Assembly: GCF_003201815.1 (NCBI RefSeq)
Contig: NZ_QJKB01000001.1
Location: 496,001-560,000, forward strand
Source of the DNA: Undibacterium pigrum
GTDB taxonomy: Bacteria; Pseudomonadota; Gammaproteobacteria; Burkholderiales; Burkholderiaceae_D
DNA length: 64,000 nt
Direction: 5' to 3'
Part shown: positions 50,995-60,459 of the stretch, one piece after another
How the letters are laid out: the number at the start of each line of letters is the position of its first letter
Position numbering within the stretch: position 1 is the stretch's first letter
Notes under the pieces: model-generated
The model's input: only the letters and a program-made list of their open reading frames with translations
The model's database searches: none
Told to the model about the DNA's origin: nothing
Position numbers and translations under genes: made by a program

Positions 50995-51942
50995 GTGGAA
51001 TTCACACTGATCACTTTGCTGAATGGTGTCAGTTACGGATTGCTGTTGTTCATGCTTTCATCCGGACTGACGCTGATTTTCAGCATGATGGGCGTTCTCA
51101 ATTTCGCCCACGCCAGTTTTTATATGCTAGGCGCTTACTTTGCCTATGCCATCAGTATCAAGATAGGCTTTTGGCCAGCCTTGTTTTTAGCGCCATTGCT
51201 GGTTGGTTTGCTGGGCGCAATGGTGGAGCGCTATGGCTTACGCTCGGTACACAAATATGGGCATATACCTGAATTGCTGTTCACCTTTGGGCTTTCCTAT
51301 GTGATTGTCGAGTTGGTGCAATTGATTTGGGGCAGGTCTACCGTGCCTTACCCTATCCCTGCGTCACTGGATGGCCCCTTGTTTACTTTGTACACAACCA
51401 CCTTTCCTATCTACCGCGGTTTCATGATGCTGGTGGCACTGGTGATGCTGGCCGCCATTTATCTCTTGCTCACGCGTACCCGCATAGGTCTGGTGATACA
51501 GGCAGCTTTGACCCATCCTGATACTGTAGAAGCACTGGGACACAATGTGCCACGTGTTTTCATGCTGGTATTTGGTGGTGGCTGTGCATTGGCCGGCCTG
51601 GCGGGTGTTGTCGGTGGCAATGCCTTTGTTACCGAGCCAGGTATGGCTTCCACTCTGGGTAGTATTATTTTCGTGGTGGTCGTGGTGGGGGGCATGGGCT
51701 CACTGGCGGGGGCCTTTGTGGCATCGCTATTAATAGGTGTGCTGCAAACATTTGCCGTGGCGCTTGATTATTCCTTCGTCACCGTGTTCGCCAAACTGGG
51801 CATGATCATCAGTGCGACAGCACCTGGTTACGCCTTGTTGAGCCTGACGATTGCTCAGGTTGCCCCTATCTTGCCTTATCTCTTATTGGTACTCATCCTG
51901 ATTTTCAGGCCCAGAGGTTTACTCGGCACACGCGAAGGATAA
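50995..51942 (+). CDS. HAAT-family ABC transporter permease (LivH-like)
   Basis: A 315-residue inner-membrane permease with about eight helices. It opens FTLITLLNGVSYGLLLFMLSSGLTLIFSMMGVLNFAH, typical of LivH. The ATPase-contacting segment TRIGLVIQAALTHPDTVEALGHN and FVVVVVGGMGSLAGAFVASL are conserved. GTG start behind AAAAGGA at eight bases. It is the first gene of a four-gene permease/ATPase operon under its own operator. Confidence 0.92.
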   Translation: MEFTLITLLNGVSYGLLLFMLSSGLTLIFSMMGVLNFAHASFYMLGAYFAYAISIKIGFWPALFLAPLLVGLLGAMVERYGLRSVHKYGHIPELLFTFGLSYVIVELVQLIWGRSTVPYPIPASLDGPLFTLYTTTFPIYRGFMMLVALVMLAAIYLLLTRTRIGLVIQAALTHPDTVEALGHNVPRVFMLVFGGGCALAGLAGVVGGNAFVTEPGMASTLGSIIFVVVVVGGMGSLAGAFVASLLIGVLQTFAVALDYSFVTVFAKLGMIISATAPGYALLSLTIAQVAPILPYLLLVLILIFRPRGLLGTREG

Positions 51943-51945
51943 AAG

Positions 51946-53232
51946 ATGAGCAAACCTTTAGTATTCAAACCCATCAACCTGGCGCGCTGGATAATCTGGG
52001 GCAGTTTTGCCATCCTGCTTATTGTCGCGCCTATGATATTCAGCACTGGCGGATCATTGTCCCTGCTGTCGCAAATTGGCACTTTGATGATCTTCGGCCT
52101 TTCCTACAATATGTTATTGGGGCAAGGCGGCATGCTGTCATTTGGTCACGCCGTGTATTCCGGATTGGGAGCTTTCTTCGCCATTCATGCGATGAACATG
52201 GTGACTGCGGGCAGCCTGGTGTTCCCAATTACACTGATTCCCTTGATAGGTGGTGTTGCCGGCATGTTCTTTGGTGTCTTGTTTGGCTATGTCACGACCA
52301 AGAAATCAGGGACGACTTTCTCCATGATTACCCTGGGTATGGTTGAACTGGTGTTTGCCTGTTCGCTGATGTTCCCCAGTTTCTTTGGCGGCGAAGGCGG
52401 TATCTCTACCAACCGTGTCATTGGTCAGTCTTTCCTTGGTATTACCTATGGACCGCAAATTCAGGTGTATTACCTGATTGCCTTGTGGCTGTTCATCAGT
52501 ACCATAGGAATGTACGCCTTTACGCAAACCCCACTGGGGCGCATCGTCAATGCTGTACGGGATAATCCTGAGCGCGTCGAGTTCATAGGCTATGACACGC
52601 AATGGGTACGCTATATGACATTGATTTTGTCGGCATTTTTTGCTGGTATTGCCGGTGGTTTGTCTGCCATTAATTTTGAAATTGTCACAGCAGAAAATGT
52701 CAGTGCCATACGCTCAGGTGCGGTGTTGCTGTTCACTTTCATAGGTGGGGTGGGCTTCTTTTTTGGTCCTATGATAGGGGCAATCATAGGAGTATTCCTG
52801 ACCGTGATGCTGTCAGACCTGACCAAGGCATGGCAGTTGTATCTGGGTGTTTTCTTTATCCTCATCGTCATGTATGCGCCTGGTGGTATGGCAAGCATCA
52901 TCATGATGAATCTGCGCGTAGCAAAGTTTGGCCTTTTCAAGCGGGTCTGGCCAAGCATGTGGAAACTTGTGCTGGCGGCAGCAATTACTACAGCAGGGGT
53001 CATCCTGGCGGTGGAAATGCTGTATCAACGTACCCTGGAAGCGACGCAAAGCGCCGTCATAGAAATGTTTGGTGTTTCCATCGATACCGCAAGCAGCAGC
53101 TGGTGGGCAATGACCATCGTCGTCATTGGCCTGGGTATTTTTGCCTGCGCCAAACTCAAAGGTGGTTTTGCAGAGCACTGGGGCGAAGTCAATACTGAAA
53201 TTGAAGAACAAATGCGGAGGGCGCAAGCATGA
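51946..53232 (+). CDS. HAAT-family ABC transporter permease (LivM-like)
   Basis: A 428-residue inner-membrane permease. LMIFGLSYNMLLGQGGMLSFGHAVYSGLGAF is the LivM hallmark, and FTQTPLGRIVNAVRDNPERVEFIGYD is the cytosolic coupling loop. A C-terminal extension after FKRVWPSMWKLVLAAA adds two further hydrophobic stretches and makes it longer than a minimal permease (about 330). It starts three bases after livH and overlaps the next ATPase gene by four. Confidence 0.92.
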   Translation: MSKPLVFKPINLARWIIWGSFAILLIVAPMIFSTGGSLSLLSQIGTLMIFGLSYNMLLGQGGMLSFGHAVYSGLGAFFAIHAMNMVTAGSLVFPITLIPLIGGVAGMFFGVLFGYVTTKKSGTTFSMITLGMVELVFACSLMFPSFFGGEGGISTNRVIGQSFLGITYGPQIQVYYLIALWLFISTIGMYAFTQTPLGRIVNAVRDNPERVEFIGYDTQWVRYMTLILSAFFAGIAGGLSAINFEIVTAENVSAIRSGAVLLFTFIGGVGFFFGPMIGAIIGVFLTVMLSDLTKAWQLYLGVFFILIVMYAPGGMASIIMMNLRVAKFGLFKRVWPSMWKLVLAAAITTAGVILAVEMLYQRTLEATQSAVIEMFGVSIDTASSSWWAMTIVVIGLGIFACAKLKGGFAEHWGEVNTEIEEQMRRAQA

Positions 53233-53993
53233 CAGGCTTTTCGCTAGAATTAAAAGACGTACGAAAGTCTTTTGGCAGTGCAGAAATCATCAAGGGTGCA
53301 AATTTGCAGGTGCCAAAAGGCGAGCGTTTTGCCATCATTGGCCCCAATGGTGCTGGTAAATCCACCTTGTTTAATCTCATTTCTGGCCGCTTCCCGCTGA
53401 GTTCTGGAGATATCCTGCTCAATGGCGAGAGCATCACAGACCTGAAACCCTATGAAATTAACCGACGTGGCTTGTCGCGCAGTTTTCAGATCACGAATAT
53501 TTTCCATCGTTTGTCGGTCTATGAAAATCTGCGCTGCGCAGTCTTGTGGTCGCTGGGGTATAAATACTCGTTCTGGCACAGGTTGAATGGCTTAAAGGAT
53601 GCACATGAAAGGGCGGAGGCAGTACTGGAACAGATTGGCCTCAAACGCAGGCGCAATGTTACTGCTGGCTTGCTGACATATGCTGAGCAGCGCGCTCTGG
53701 AAATTGGCATCACCATTGCTGGCGGCGCTGATGTGATTTTGCTCGATGAACCTACTGCGGGCATGAGTCGTTCAGAATCCGATGCTGCGGTAGAGCTGAT
53801 ACGCAAGGTCACCGTCGGTAAATCCCTGTTGATGGTGGAACATGACATGAGCGTGGTCTTCGGGCTGGCCGATAAAATTGCTGTGGTGGTTTATGGTGAA
53901 GTCATAGCCTGCGATACTCCGGCAAATATACGCAATAATCAAAAAGTCAAAGACGCCTATCTGGGTGGTCATGCACCGGTGGAGGTTGAATGA
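53229..53993 (+). CDS. HAAT-family ABC transporter ATP-binding protein (LivG-like)
   Basis: A 254-residue ATPase with an intact Walker A (IIGPNGAGKSTLFNLISG near residue 37). SRSFQITNIFHRLSVYENLR is the Q-loop region. The signature is atypical (LLTYAEQRALEIGITIAGG), and Walker B is VILLDEPTAGMS, followed by VEHDMSVVF. The LTYAEQR signature in place of LSxGxQR is a known variation in LivG-type proteins. It is coupled to its neighbours by four-base overlaps on both sides. Confidence 0.92.
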   Translation: MTGFSLELKDVRKSFGSAEIIKGANLQVPKGERFAIIGPNGAGKSTLFNLISGRFPLSSGDILLNGESITDLKPYEINRRGLSRSFQITNIFHRLSVYENLRCAVLWSLGYKYSFWHRLNGLKDAHERAEAVLEQIGLKRRRNVTAGLLTYAEQRALEIGITIAGGADVILLDEPTAGMSRSESDAAVELIRKVTVGKSLLMVEHDMSVVFGLADKIAVVVYGEVIACDTPANIRNNQKVKDAYLGGHAPVEVE

Positions 53994-54700
53994 GCTTGCT
54001 GACGATTAAAAATCTCAATGCCTTTTATGGCAAGAGCCATGTTTTGCATGGCGTGGACATGCAGGTCAATGCCGGTGAAATTGTCAGCCTGCTGGGGCGG
54101 AATGGTGTCGGCCGTTCAACTACAGTCAAGGCCACCATGGGGCAGGTGGATGCCACTGGGTCCATCCTGTTCAAGGGCGAGGAAATCATTGGTCTGAAAG
54201 CCTTTCAGATTGCTCATAAAGGTTTAGGTTATGTCCCGGAAAACCGCGATATCTTCCCGACCTTGACTGTCGAGCAAAATCTGATGCTGGGTGAAAAATC
54301 TGGTCGCGCCAAAGACAGCAAGCCACGCTGGAGCATGGAGGATATGTACCAGATGTTCCCGCGCTTGCGTGAACGCAAAAACACCCAGGCGGGTGTGATG
54401 TCAGGTGGTGAGCAGCAAATGCTGACCTTGTGTCGTACCTTGATGGGCGACCCTGACCTGATCATGATTGATGAGCCCACAGAAGGTCTGGCACCTAAGA
54501 TTGTTGAGCTGGTGGCAGAATATCTGAAGGAACTGAAGAATCGAGGAATCTCTGTCTTGCTGGTAGAGCAAAAACTGGCCATCGCCCTGGAAATCTCGCA
54601 ACGGGTGTATGTGATGGGTCATGGCAGCATCGTTTTTGAAGGCACTCCTGCTGATTTGCGTGCCAATGAAAACATCCGCAAAGAATGGCTGGAGGTTTAA
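53990..54700 (+). CDS. HAAT-family ABC transporter ATP-binding protein (LivF-like), Walker A Lys replaced by Arg
   Basis: A 236-residue second ATPase subunit. Walker A reads GRNGVGRST (residues 36-44), so the invariant Lys is Arg42 (codon CGT). The other motifs are normal: VPENRDIFPTLTVEQNL, the signature VMSGGEQQMLTLCRTL, Walker B LIMIDEPTEGLAPK, and VEQKLAIAL as the switch region. This substitution usually cripples ATP hydrolysis in other ATPases, but LivF-type proteins with the same GRS variant may be normal in this group. It ends the operon, before a terminator. Confidence 0.92.
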   Translation: MSLLTIKNLNAFYGKSHVLHGVDMQVNAGEIVSLLGRNGVGRSTTVKATMGQVDATGSILFKGEEIIGLKAFQIAHKGLGYVPENRDIFPTLTVEQNLMLGEKSGRAKDSKPRWSMEDMYQMFPRLRERKNTQAGVMSGGEQQMLTLCRTLMGDPDLIMIDEPTEGLAPKIVELVAEYLKELKNRGISVLLVEQKLAIALEISQRVYVMGHGSIVFEGTPADLRANENIRKEWLEV

Positions 54701-54718
54701 GACTGTTGAGCTTCCTTT

Positions 54719-54748
54719 GATCGGGTTCAATTGGTTTTGAGTCCGATC
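54719..54748 (+). terminator. Terminator of the Liv-type operon
   Basis: A 12-bp stem (GATCGGGTTCAA / TTGAGTCCGATC, two G-U pairs) with loop TTGGTT, followed by ATTTTCAGTTTTTT. The T-run touches the stop of the convergent GGDEF gene. Confidence 0.8.
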
Positions 54749-54760
54749 ATTTTCAGTTTT

Positions 54761-56251
54761 TTAAGCATCAAGGTCATCACTTTCTACGCGATTGCGTCCA
54801 TTTTCCTTGGCGCGATAAAGCGCTTTGTCAGCAACCAATAACAATGCTTCAATATCGGGTATAGCCTGTTGGGCAAAGCTGACGCCTATACTGACAGTTA
54901 CTGTAATTTGCTGGCCGTCGCCCAGATCAATGGATGTGTCTGCAAGTTTGCTGCGTATACGTTGCGCGATTTTTGCCGCCTCCTTCTGGCCGCAGCCTGG
55001 CAGTACAGCCGCAAATTCTTCACCACCTATACGACCCAGCATATCTATATTGCGTAGACCGGCACTGGCGATACGTGCAAATGCCACCAGCACACGGTCG
55101 CCGCCAGCATGCCCGTAGGTGTCATTTACGTCCTTGAATTTGTCTATATCCAGCATCAATACTGCTACCGGCCTGGTTTGTTCAGACAGCCTGGCCAGCA
55201 GGTTGGCAGCGCGTTCATTAAAAGCACGGCGGTTTAACAGAGCGGTCAGTTGATCGTGTTCAGCGATGTATTTGAGTTGCCGCAAAAGTTCTTCACGTGC
55301 TGCCATGACGCAGGCCACGGTCAGAGGTGCCAGTGCCATCAGGCTTACACCTATGCGTATCGACAACAGCATGGGGCGCGAATTCATATTGACTATGGAA
55401 ATGGGCAGGTAGCCGAGCGACATGGCAATCAATACCCAGCCGCTGTACAGCAAAGTCAGTATGCTGGTGATGAAGATATCGTAGCTTAGTGCGCACCAGA
55501 GCAAGGCGGGGATAGGGAAGACAAGTGCACCAGGACCACCTACGATAATGCCCAAAGCAAGAGATATCAGGAGGGCGCATACAGGCAAGATTTTGCTGAC
55601 ATGAAAGTGCTCAGTCTTAAAAGCACGACGGCGATCTAATCTTAATCCTGACAAATCCGGCAAACTGAGCATCACAGGTAAAACTGCCATCAAATTAGCC
55701 AGTTCAATGACGGACCAGAATGCCCAGTTTTTGAGTGGGTTTGCATTGGATAGTATGGGGTCGGCAATGACACCAACTACGCCAGTTGCGGCTGCTGCAC
55801 ACGATGCCACCAAAGCAAGATAGAGCACAGACAGCGGGTGTTTCAAGCGGCGGTGTTCTTCATCCAGCCAGGAGAAAAGGAGTACGCCGGTGACGACGCA
55901 GACAAGATTGCCAGCAGTCAGCATTAAATTGGCAGACCAATTATTGCCCGTCATGATGTCAGCCATGAAATAAGCCAATATTGCGCCCAGCCATCCAAAG
56001 GCATTGTTCAACTTGGGAAAGCGTACAAACAGACCAATCAGCAGGGCATTGGCTGGCCATAGTGCAGCAAGGTGGCCCATGGGTCGGCTGAGTATACCCA
56101 ATACACATGCGGCAAACACGATGATGCCAGTGATGGCCGCAGCTTTGATGTGCTCAGTCCAGCTCGGTGTGGGATGCATCATTGGCGCAGAGACTCCGGT
56201 TCCATTGACTTCGCAGGTATTAAATATCGTCTTGCGCCTTCTCAGGAGCAA
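54761..56251 (-). CDS. MASE1-GGDEF diguanylate cyclase, membrane-bound
   Basis: A 496-residue (maximal frame) inner-membrane protein. Residues 35-310 hold a MASE1-type sensory domain of about eight helices, and residues 325-490 a GGDEF domain. The active-site motif is GRIGGEEFAAVLPG (GGEEF), so it should make cyclic di-GMP. VLMLDIDKFKDVNDTYGHAGGD and GVSFAQQ are conserved, and an allosteric I-site RxxD is not obvious. The start is uncertain: the frame opens with TTG 56251, but ATG at 56182 (MMHPTPSW) better fits the beginning of the first helix. It is divergent from fadB. Confidence 0.88.
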   Translation of the reverse strand: MLLRRRKTIFNTCEVNGTGVSAPMMHPTPSWTEHIKAAAITGIIVFAACVLGILSRPMGHLAALWPANALLIGLFVRFPKLNNAFGWLGAILAYFMADIMTGNNWSANLMLTAGNLVCVVTGVLLFSWLDEEHRRLKHPLSVLYLALVASCAAAATGVVGVIADPILSNANPLKNWAFWSVIELANLMAVLPVMLSLPDLSGLRLDRRRAFKTEHFHVSKILPVCALLISLALGIIVGGPGALVFPIPALLWCALSYDIFITSILTLLYSGWVLIAMSLGYLPISIVNMNSRPMLLSIRIGVSLMALAPLTVACVMAAREELLRQLKYIAEHDQLTALLNRRAFNERAANLLARLSEQTRPVAVLMLDIDKFKDVNDTYGHAGGDRVLVAFARIASAGLRNIDMLGRIGGEEFAAVLPGCGQKEAAKIAQRIRSKLADTSIDLGDGQQITVTVSIGVSFAQQAIPDIEALLLVADKALYRAKENGRNRVESDDLDA

Positions 56252-56411
56252 TATCGGTATTCAAGACCAGATTTTCTAATATGCTGGTGCTTGATAGACT
56301 AAAGTACTGTAGCAGATAGTGCGGTAGGTAGTACTGCAGGCAGACGGCACCAGATGTATTTCATGGTGCGTGGAAATATTTTCATGCTTGCCCGTACTGG
56401 AATTAAAATAA

Positions 56412-56431
56412 AATAATACGCTCGTACTATT
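56412..56431 (+). promoter_or_regulatory. Palindromic operator upstream of fadB
   Basis: ATACG-CT-CGTAC (one mismatch in the left arm) lies 11 bases upstream of TATAGT (56438-56443), overlapping the expected -35 region. Third member of the GTACG-N2-CGTAC site family. Confidence 0.55.
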
Positions 56432-56523
56432 TTGCGGTATAGTAAGCAAAAACAAGCTTACACCAGATTTTAAAAAGCACTGAACTGGCAAATCCAAGCA
56501 GCATTTCACCTATAGGAAGAGAC

Positions 56524-58602
56524 ATGAGCGCCGAATATCAAGTGAATGGCAATATCGCCGTAATTACCCTGAACAATCCACCTGTCAATGGCTTGGGTCA
56601 TGCTACCCGCGCAGCTGCGGTGAATGGCATGAAGCAGGCATTGAATGATGATGCAGTCAAAGCCATCGTCATCACTGGTGCCGGTAAAGCATTCTCTGGC
56701 GGTGCAGACATCAAAGAATTTAATTCCCCCAAAGCATCTGCAGAGCCTAGCCTGCATACGCTGATCAATGTGGTCGAAAACTCCGACAAACCCGTGATTG
56801 CTGCTATTCACACTGTGTGCATGGGCGGTGGTCTGGAACTGGCTTTGGGTTGTAACTATCGCGTTGCATCCAAGGGAGCGCAAATCGCCTTGCCTGAAGT
56901 TAAGCTCGGCATCTTGCCTGGAGCTGGCGGCACGCAGCGCCTGCCACGCGTGCTGGGCCTGGAAATGGCTTTGAACATGATAGTTTCAGGCACACCAATT
57001 CCTTCAGAGAAGCTGGCTAAAACAGCGATCTTCAATGAAGTGGTGGACGGTGACGTACTGGAAGCTGCACTCGCATTTGCGGCTAAAGTTGCAGATGTGC
57101 GCCCTTTGCCTAAAGTGCGGGATATCAAGATTGATTATCCGAACTACGAAGCCTATCTGCAATTCTCACGTAATACAGTACGCGCAATGGCAGGACCTTT
57201 CCCAGCACCTTTGAAATGCGTGGAAGCAGTAGCAGCCGCAGTCACCAAGAAATTTGATGACGGTATCAAGTTTGAGCGTGAACTGTTTGTTGACCTGGTG
57301 CAAACTACAGAATCCAAAGCCTTGCGTCATGCTTTCTTTGGTGAGCGTGCGGCCAGCAAATTGCCTGATGTGCCAGAAGATACACCAACGCGTCCTATCA
57401 GATCCGTTGCCGTTATCGGTGCCGGCACCATGGGAGGCGGCATTGCCATGAACTTTGCCAATGCTGGCATTCCTGTACAAATACTGGAAATGAAGCAGGA
57501 AGCATTGGACAAAGGTTTGGCGACGATCCGCAAGAATTATGAAAACACGCTTAAAAAAGGTAAGCTGACGCAAGAGAAATTTGATCAGCGTGTGGGTCTG
57601 ATTACAGGTACTTTGTCGTATGAAGAGATTGCCCAGGCAGATATCGTCATTGAAGCTGTATTCGAAGACATGGGCGTCAAGGAACAAGTTTTCAAAAAAC
57701 TCGACGAAGTCATGAAGCAGGGTGCTATTCTGGCGTCGAATACCTCAACACTGGACGTCGACAAAATCGCCGACTTCACCAGGCGCCCTGAAGATGTCAT
57801 CGGCACCCATTTCTTCAGCCCGGCAAATGTCATGAAACTGCTGGAAATTGTACGCGGTAAAAAAACTGCCAAAGACGTGCTGGCGACAGTGCTGGGCTTA
57901 TCCAAAAAAATCAAGAAAACTGGCGTGGTATCTGGCGTGTGCGATGGTTTCATTGGCAACCGCATGATAGAACAATACAGCCGTCAGGCGGGTTTCTTGC
58001 TGGAAGAGGGCTGCACACCTGAGCAGGTGGATAAAGCCGTAGAAAAAATGGGCTTTGCCATGGGACCTTTCCGCATGGGTGACCTGGCTGGGAATGATAT
58101 CGGCTGGTATATCCGCAAACGTCGTTACGTAGAAAAACCACAAATCACTTATTCCAAAACAGCAGATTTGCTGTGTGAGCTGGGTCGTTTCGGACAAAAA
58201 ACCGGTGCTGGCTGGTATGACTATAAGCCGGGTGACCGTAAAGCTTATCCTTCAAGCATTGTGAATGACATGATCATCCAGCACTCTGCTGACCTGGGTA
58301 TTACGCGCCGCAAGATTTCTGATCAGGAGATAGTAGAGCGTCTGATATTTGCCCTGGTCAATGAAGCTGCTTACATCCTGGAAGAGGGCATCGCGACACG
58401 TGCCTCTGATATTGATATGGTGTATCTGACAGGCTATGGCTTCCCATTGCATACTGGTGGCCCTATGTTCTATGCCGATACCGTGGGCTTGCCTAATGTG
58501 GTTATGGCCATGGAGAAATATGCCAAAGGCCGACATGGCGACGCCTGGAAACCCGCTCCTTTACTCGCAAAACTGGCTGCAGAAGGAAAAACTTTCAATT
58601 AA
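56524..58602 (+). CDS. Bifunctional enoyl-CoA hydratase / 3-hydroxyacyl-CoA dehydrogenase (FadB/FadJ-like)
   Basis: A 692-residue beta-oxidation enzyme. The N-terminal crotonase domain (residues 1-190) has AFSGGADIKEF, CMGGGLELALGCNYRVA (oxyanion hole and catalytic Glu) and LPGAGGTQRLPRVLG. A linker follows. The NAD-binding dehydrogenase domain begins SVAVIGAGTMGGGIAMNFAN near 295, with the His of IGTHFFSPANVMKL. Two C-terminal helical domains follow (FIGNRMIEQYSRQAGFLLEEG; TGYGFPLHTGGPMFYAD). No thiolase gene follows in the window, unlike classical fadBA. An operator shared with the ligase and transporter lies upstream. Confidence 0.94.
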   Translation: MSAEYQVNGNIAVITLNNPPVNGLGHATRAAAVNGMKQALNDDAVKAIVITGAGKAFSGGADIKEFNSPKASAEPSLHTLINVVENSDKPVIAAIHTVCMGGGLELALGCNYRVASKGAQIALPEVKLGILPGAGGTQRLPRVLGLEMALNMIVSGTPIPSEKLAKTAIFNEVVDGDVLEAALAFAAKVADVRPLPKVRDIKIDYPNYEAYLQFSRNTVRAMAGPFPAPLKCVEAVAAAVTKKFDDGIKFERELFVDLVQTTESKALRHAFFGERAASKLPDVPEDTPTRPIRSVAVIGAGTMGGGIAMNFANAGIPVQILEMKQEALDKGLATIRKNYENTLKKGKLTQEKFDQRVGLITGTLSYEEIAQADIVIEAVFEDMGVKEQVFKKLDEVMKQGAILASNTSTLDVDKIADFTRRPEDVIGTHFFSPANVMKLLEIVRGKKTAKDVLATVLGLSKKIKKTGVVSGVCDGFIGNRMIEQYSRQAGFLLEEGCTPEQVDKAVEKMGFAMGPFRMGDLAGNDIGWYIRKRRYVEKPQITYSKTADLLCELGRFGQKTGAGWYDYKPGDRKAYPSSIVNDMIIQHSADLGITRRKISDQEIVERLIFALVNEAAYILEEGIATRASDIDMVYLTGYGFPLHTGGPMFYADTVGLPNVVMAMEKYAKGRHGDAWKPAPLLAKLAAEGKTFN

Positions 58603-58621
58603 GTAAATCATTTGAAGTTTA

Positions 58622-58665
58622 GAAATGGCTTGTCTGAGAGAGTTGATCTTCAGGCAAGCCATTTC
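58622..58665 (+). terminator. Long hairpin after fadB
   Basis: A 16-bp stem with one G-U pair (GAAATGGCTTGTCTGA / TCAGGCAAGCCATTTC) and a 12-base loop. The following TTATT is a weak T-tract, so termination may be partial. Confidence 0.65.
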
Positions 58666-58729
58666 TTATTGGTAAAGAAGTAACCTCGCTCCTGCAGAAA
58701 ACTGCCAATCTGCATATATCTGCCGTTCA

Positions 58730-58761
58730 AAGCCCATAATTTCTCTATAAATCATGGGCTT
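58730..58761 (+). promoter_or_regulatory. Inverted repeat upstream of the ABC-F gene
   Basis: AAGCCCAT and ATGGGCTT, 8 bp each, with a 16-base A/T-rich loop, about 80 bases before the ABC-F GTG. It could be a leader hairpin or an operator. ABC-F leaders are often regulated, but no leader peptide is evident. Confidence 0.3.
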
Positions 58762-58842
58762 GTCTTCGACTCGTCAAAAACACAATGCGGCACGATGCTA
58801 TAATGCATGGTTAATCCCCATACTTATTGCAAAAGGTTTTCT

Positions 58843-60459
58843 GTGCTTTCTACCGCTAATATCACCATGCAGTTCGGCCCCAAGCCGCTGTTTGAAAATA
58901 TCTCTGTCAAATTTGGCGAAGGTAACCGCTATGGCCTGATTGGTGCCAATGGCTGCGGCAAATCCACCTTCATGAAGATTCTTGGCGGTGACCTTGAGCA
59001 ATCTTCCGGCACGGTCATGCTGGATCAGAATGAGCGTCTGGGTAAATTGCGCCAGGATCAGTTTGCTTTTGAAGACATGCGCGTGCTGGACGTAGTCATG
59101 ATGGGCCACATAGAAATGTGGGCGGCAATGTCGGAACGGGATGCGATTTACGCTAATCCTGAAGCGACTGACGACGACTACATGAAAGCGGCAGACCTGG
59201 AAGCCAAGTTTGCTGAATATGATGGTTACACTGCTGAGGCACGTGCTGGTGAATTATTGCTGGGCGTAGGTATACCAACCGATCAGCATCAGGGCGTCAT
59301 GAGTGCGGTTGCGCCAGGCTGGAAGCTGCGCGTCTTGCTGGCACAGGCCTTGTTCTCCAATCCAGATATTTTGCTGCTTGATGAACCAACCAATAACCTG
59401 GACATCAATACAATTCGCTGGCTGGAAGATATTCTGAATGAACGCAATTCCACCATGATCATCATTTCCCATGATCGCCATTTCCTGAACCAGGTATGTA
59501 CGCACATGGCCGATATGGATTACGGTACGCTGAAAGTGTACCCGGGTAATTATGATGATTACATGCTGGCATCATCACAGGCACGTGCGCAGCAAATGGC
59601 GAACAATGCCAAGGCCAAGGAAAAAGTCGCTGAGTTGCAAGACTTCGTTCGTCGTTTCTCTGCGAATAAATCCAAGGCACGTCAGGCAACTTCACGTGCC
59701 AAGCAGATTGATAAAATCAAGATTGAAGATTTCAAGCCATCCAGCCGTCAAAATCCTTTCGTGCGTTTCGATGGCGAGAAGAAATTGCATCGCCTGGCCG
59801 TGGAAGTGCAATCCCTGAGCAAGGCTTACGACAAGCCATTGTTCAAGAATGTCGATCTGATGGTCGAAGCTGGTGAAAGAATCGCGATTATCGGTGCCAA
59901 TGGTATTGGTAAAACCACTTTGTTGCGTTGCATAGGCGGCGATGACATCACAGGTTTGCATGCTGATTATGGAACGGTCAAATGGGCAGAAAATGCCAAT
60001 GTTGGCTATATGCCGCAAGATCCTACTGAAGAATTTGCATCTGATAAAAATCTGACTGACTGGATAGGTCAGTGGACACAAGAGGGTGATGATGACCAGG
60101 CAGTACGCTCCATCCTCGGTCGTTTGTTGTTTGGTGGTGATGACGTCAAAAAATCAGTCAAGGTTTTATCGGGTGGTGAAAAAGGCCGCATGATGTATGG
60201 CAAGCTCATGCTGGGCCGCCATAATGTCTTGTTGATGGATGAACCAACCAATCACATGGATATGGAATCTATCGAATCATTGAATATCGCGCTGGAAAAA
60301 TATGCGGGTACTTTGATTTTCGTATCGCATGACCGTGAATTTGTTTCATCTCTGGCGACACGCGTGTTGGAAATCAAGGAAAACAAAATCATCGATTTCC
60401 AGGGTACGTATGAAGAATACCTGAGCACGTGTGTGATACCGTTTGAGGGCAAAAAGTAG
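58843..60459 (+). CDS. ABC-F family ATPase (YbiT-like translation factor)
   Basis: A 538-residue soluble protein with two ABC domains and no membrane part. Walker A1 is GANGCGKST and Walker B1 [12 protein letters not shown], with [11 protein letters not shown]. The interdomain linker is Lys/Arg-rich ([19 protein letters not shown]). Walker A2 is GANGIGKTT and Walker B2 [12 protein letters not shown]. Start: GTG 58843 with AAAGG seven bases upstream; the frame is open to 58807. These proteins bind the ribosome E site and relieve stalls. The last 11 residues ([11 protein letters not shown]) replace the usual short YLRSQG-type ending, which suggests the 3' end was rewritten when the adjacent mobile element inserted. 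Confidence 0.92.
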   Translation: MLSTANITMQFGPKPLFENISVKFGEGNRYGLIGANGCGKSTFMKILGGDLEQSSGTVMLDQNERLGKLRQDQFAFEDMRVLDVVMMGHIEMWAAMSERDAIYANPEATDDDYMKAADLEAKFAEYDGYTAEARAGELLLGVGIPTDQHQGVMSAVAPGWKLRVLLAQALFSNPDILLLDEPTNNLDINTIRWLEDILNERNSTMIIISHDRHFLNQVCTHMADMDYGTLKVYPGNYDDYMLASSQARAQQMANNAKAKEKVAELQDFVRRFSANKSKARQATSRAKQIDKIKIEDFKPSSRQNPFVRFDGEKKLHRLAVEVQSLSKAYDKPLFKNVDLMVEAGERIAIIGANGIGKTTLLRCIGGDDITGLHADYGTVKWAENANVGYMPQDPTEEFASDKNLTDWIGQWTQEGDDDQAVRSILGRLLFGGDDVKKSVKVLSGGEKGRMMYGKLMLGRHNVLLMDEPTNHMDMESIESLNIALEKYAGTLIFVSHDREFVSSLATRVLEIKENKIIDFQGTYEEYLSTCVIPFEGKK

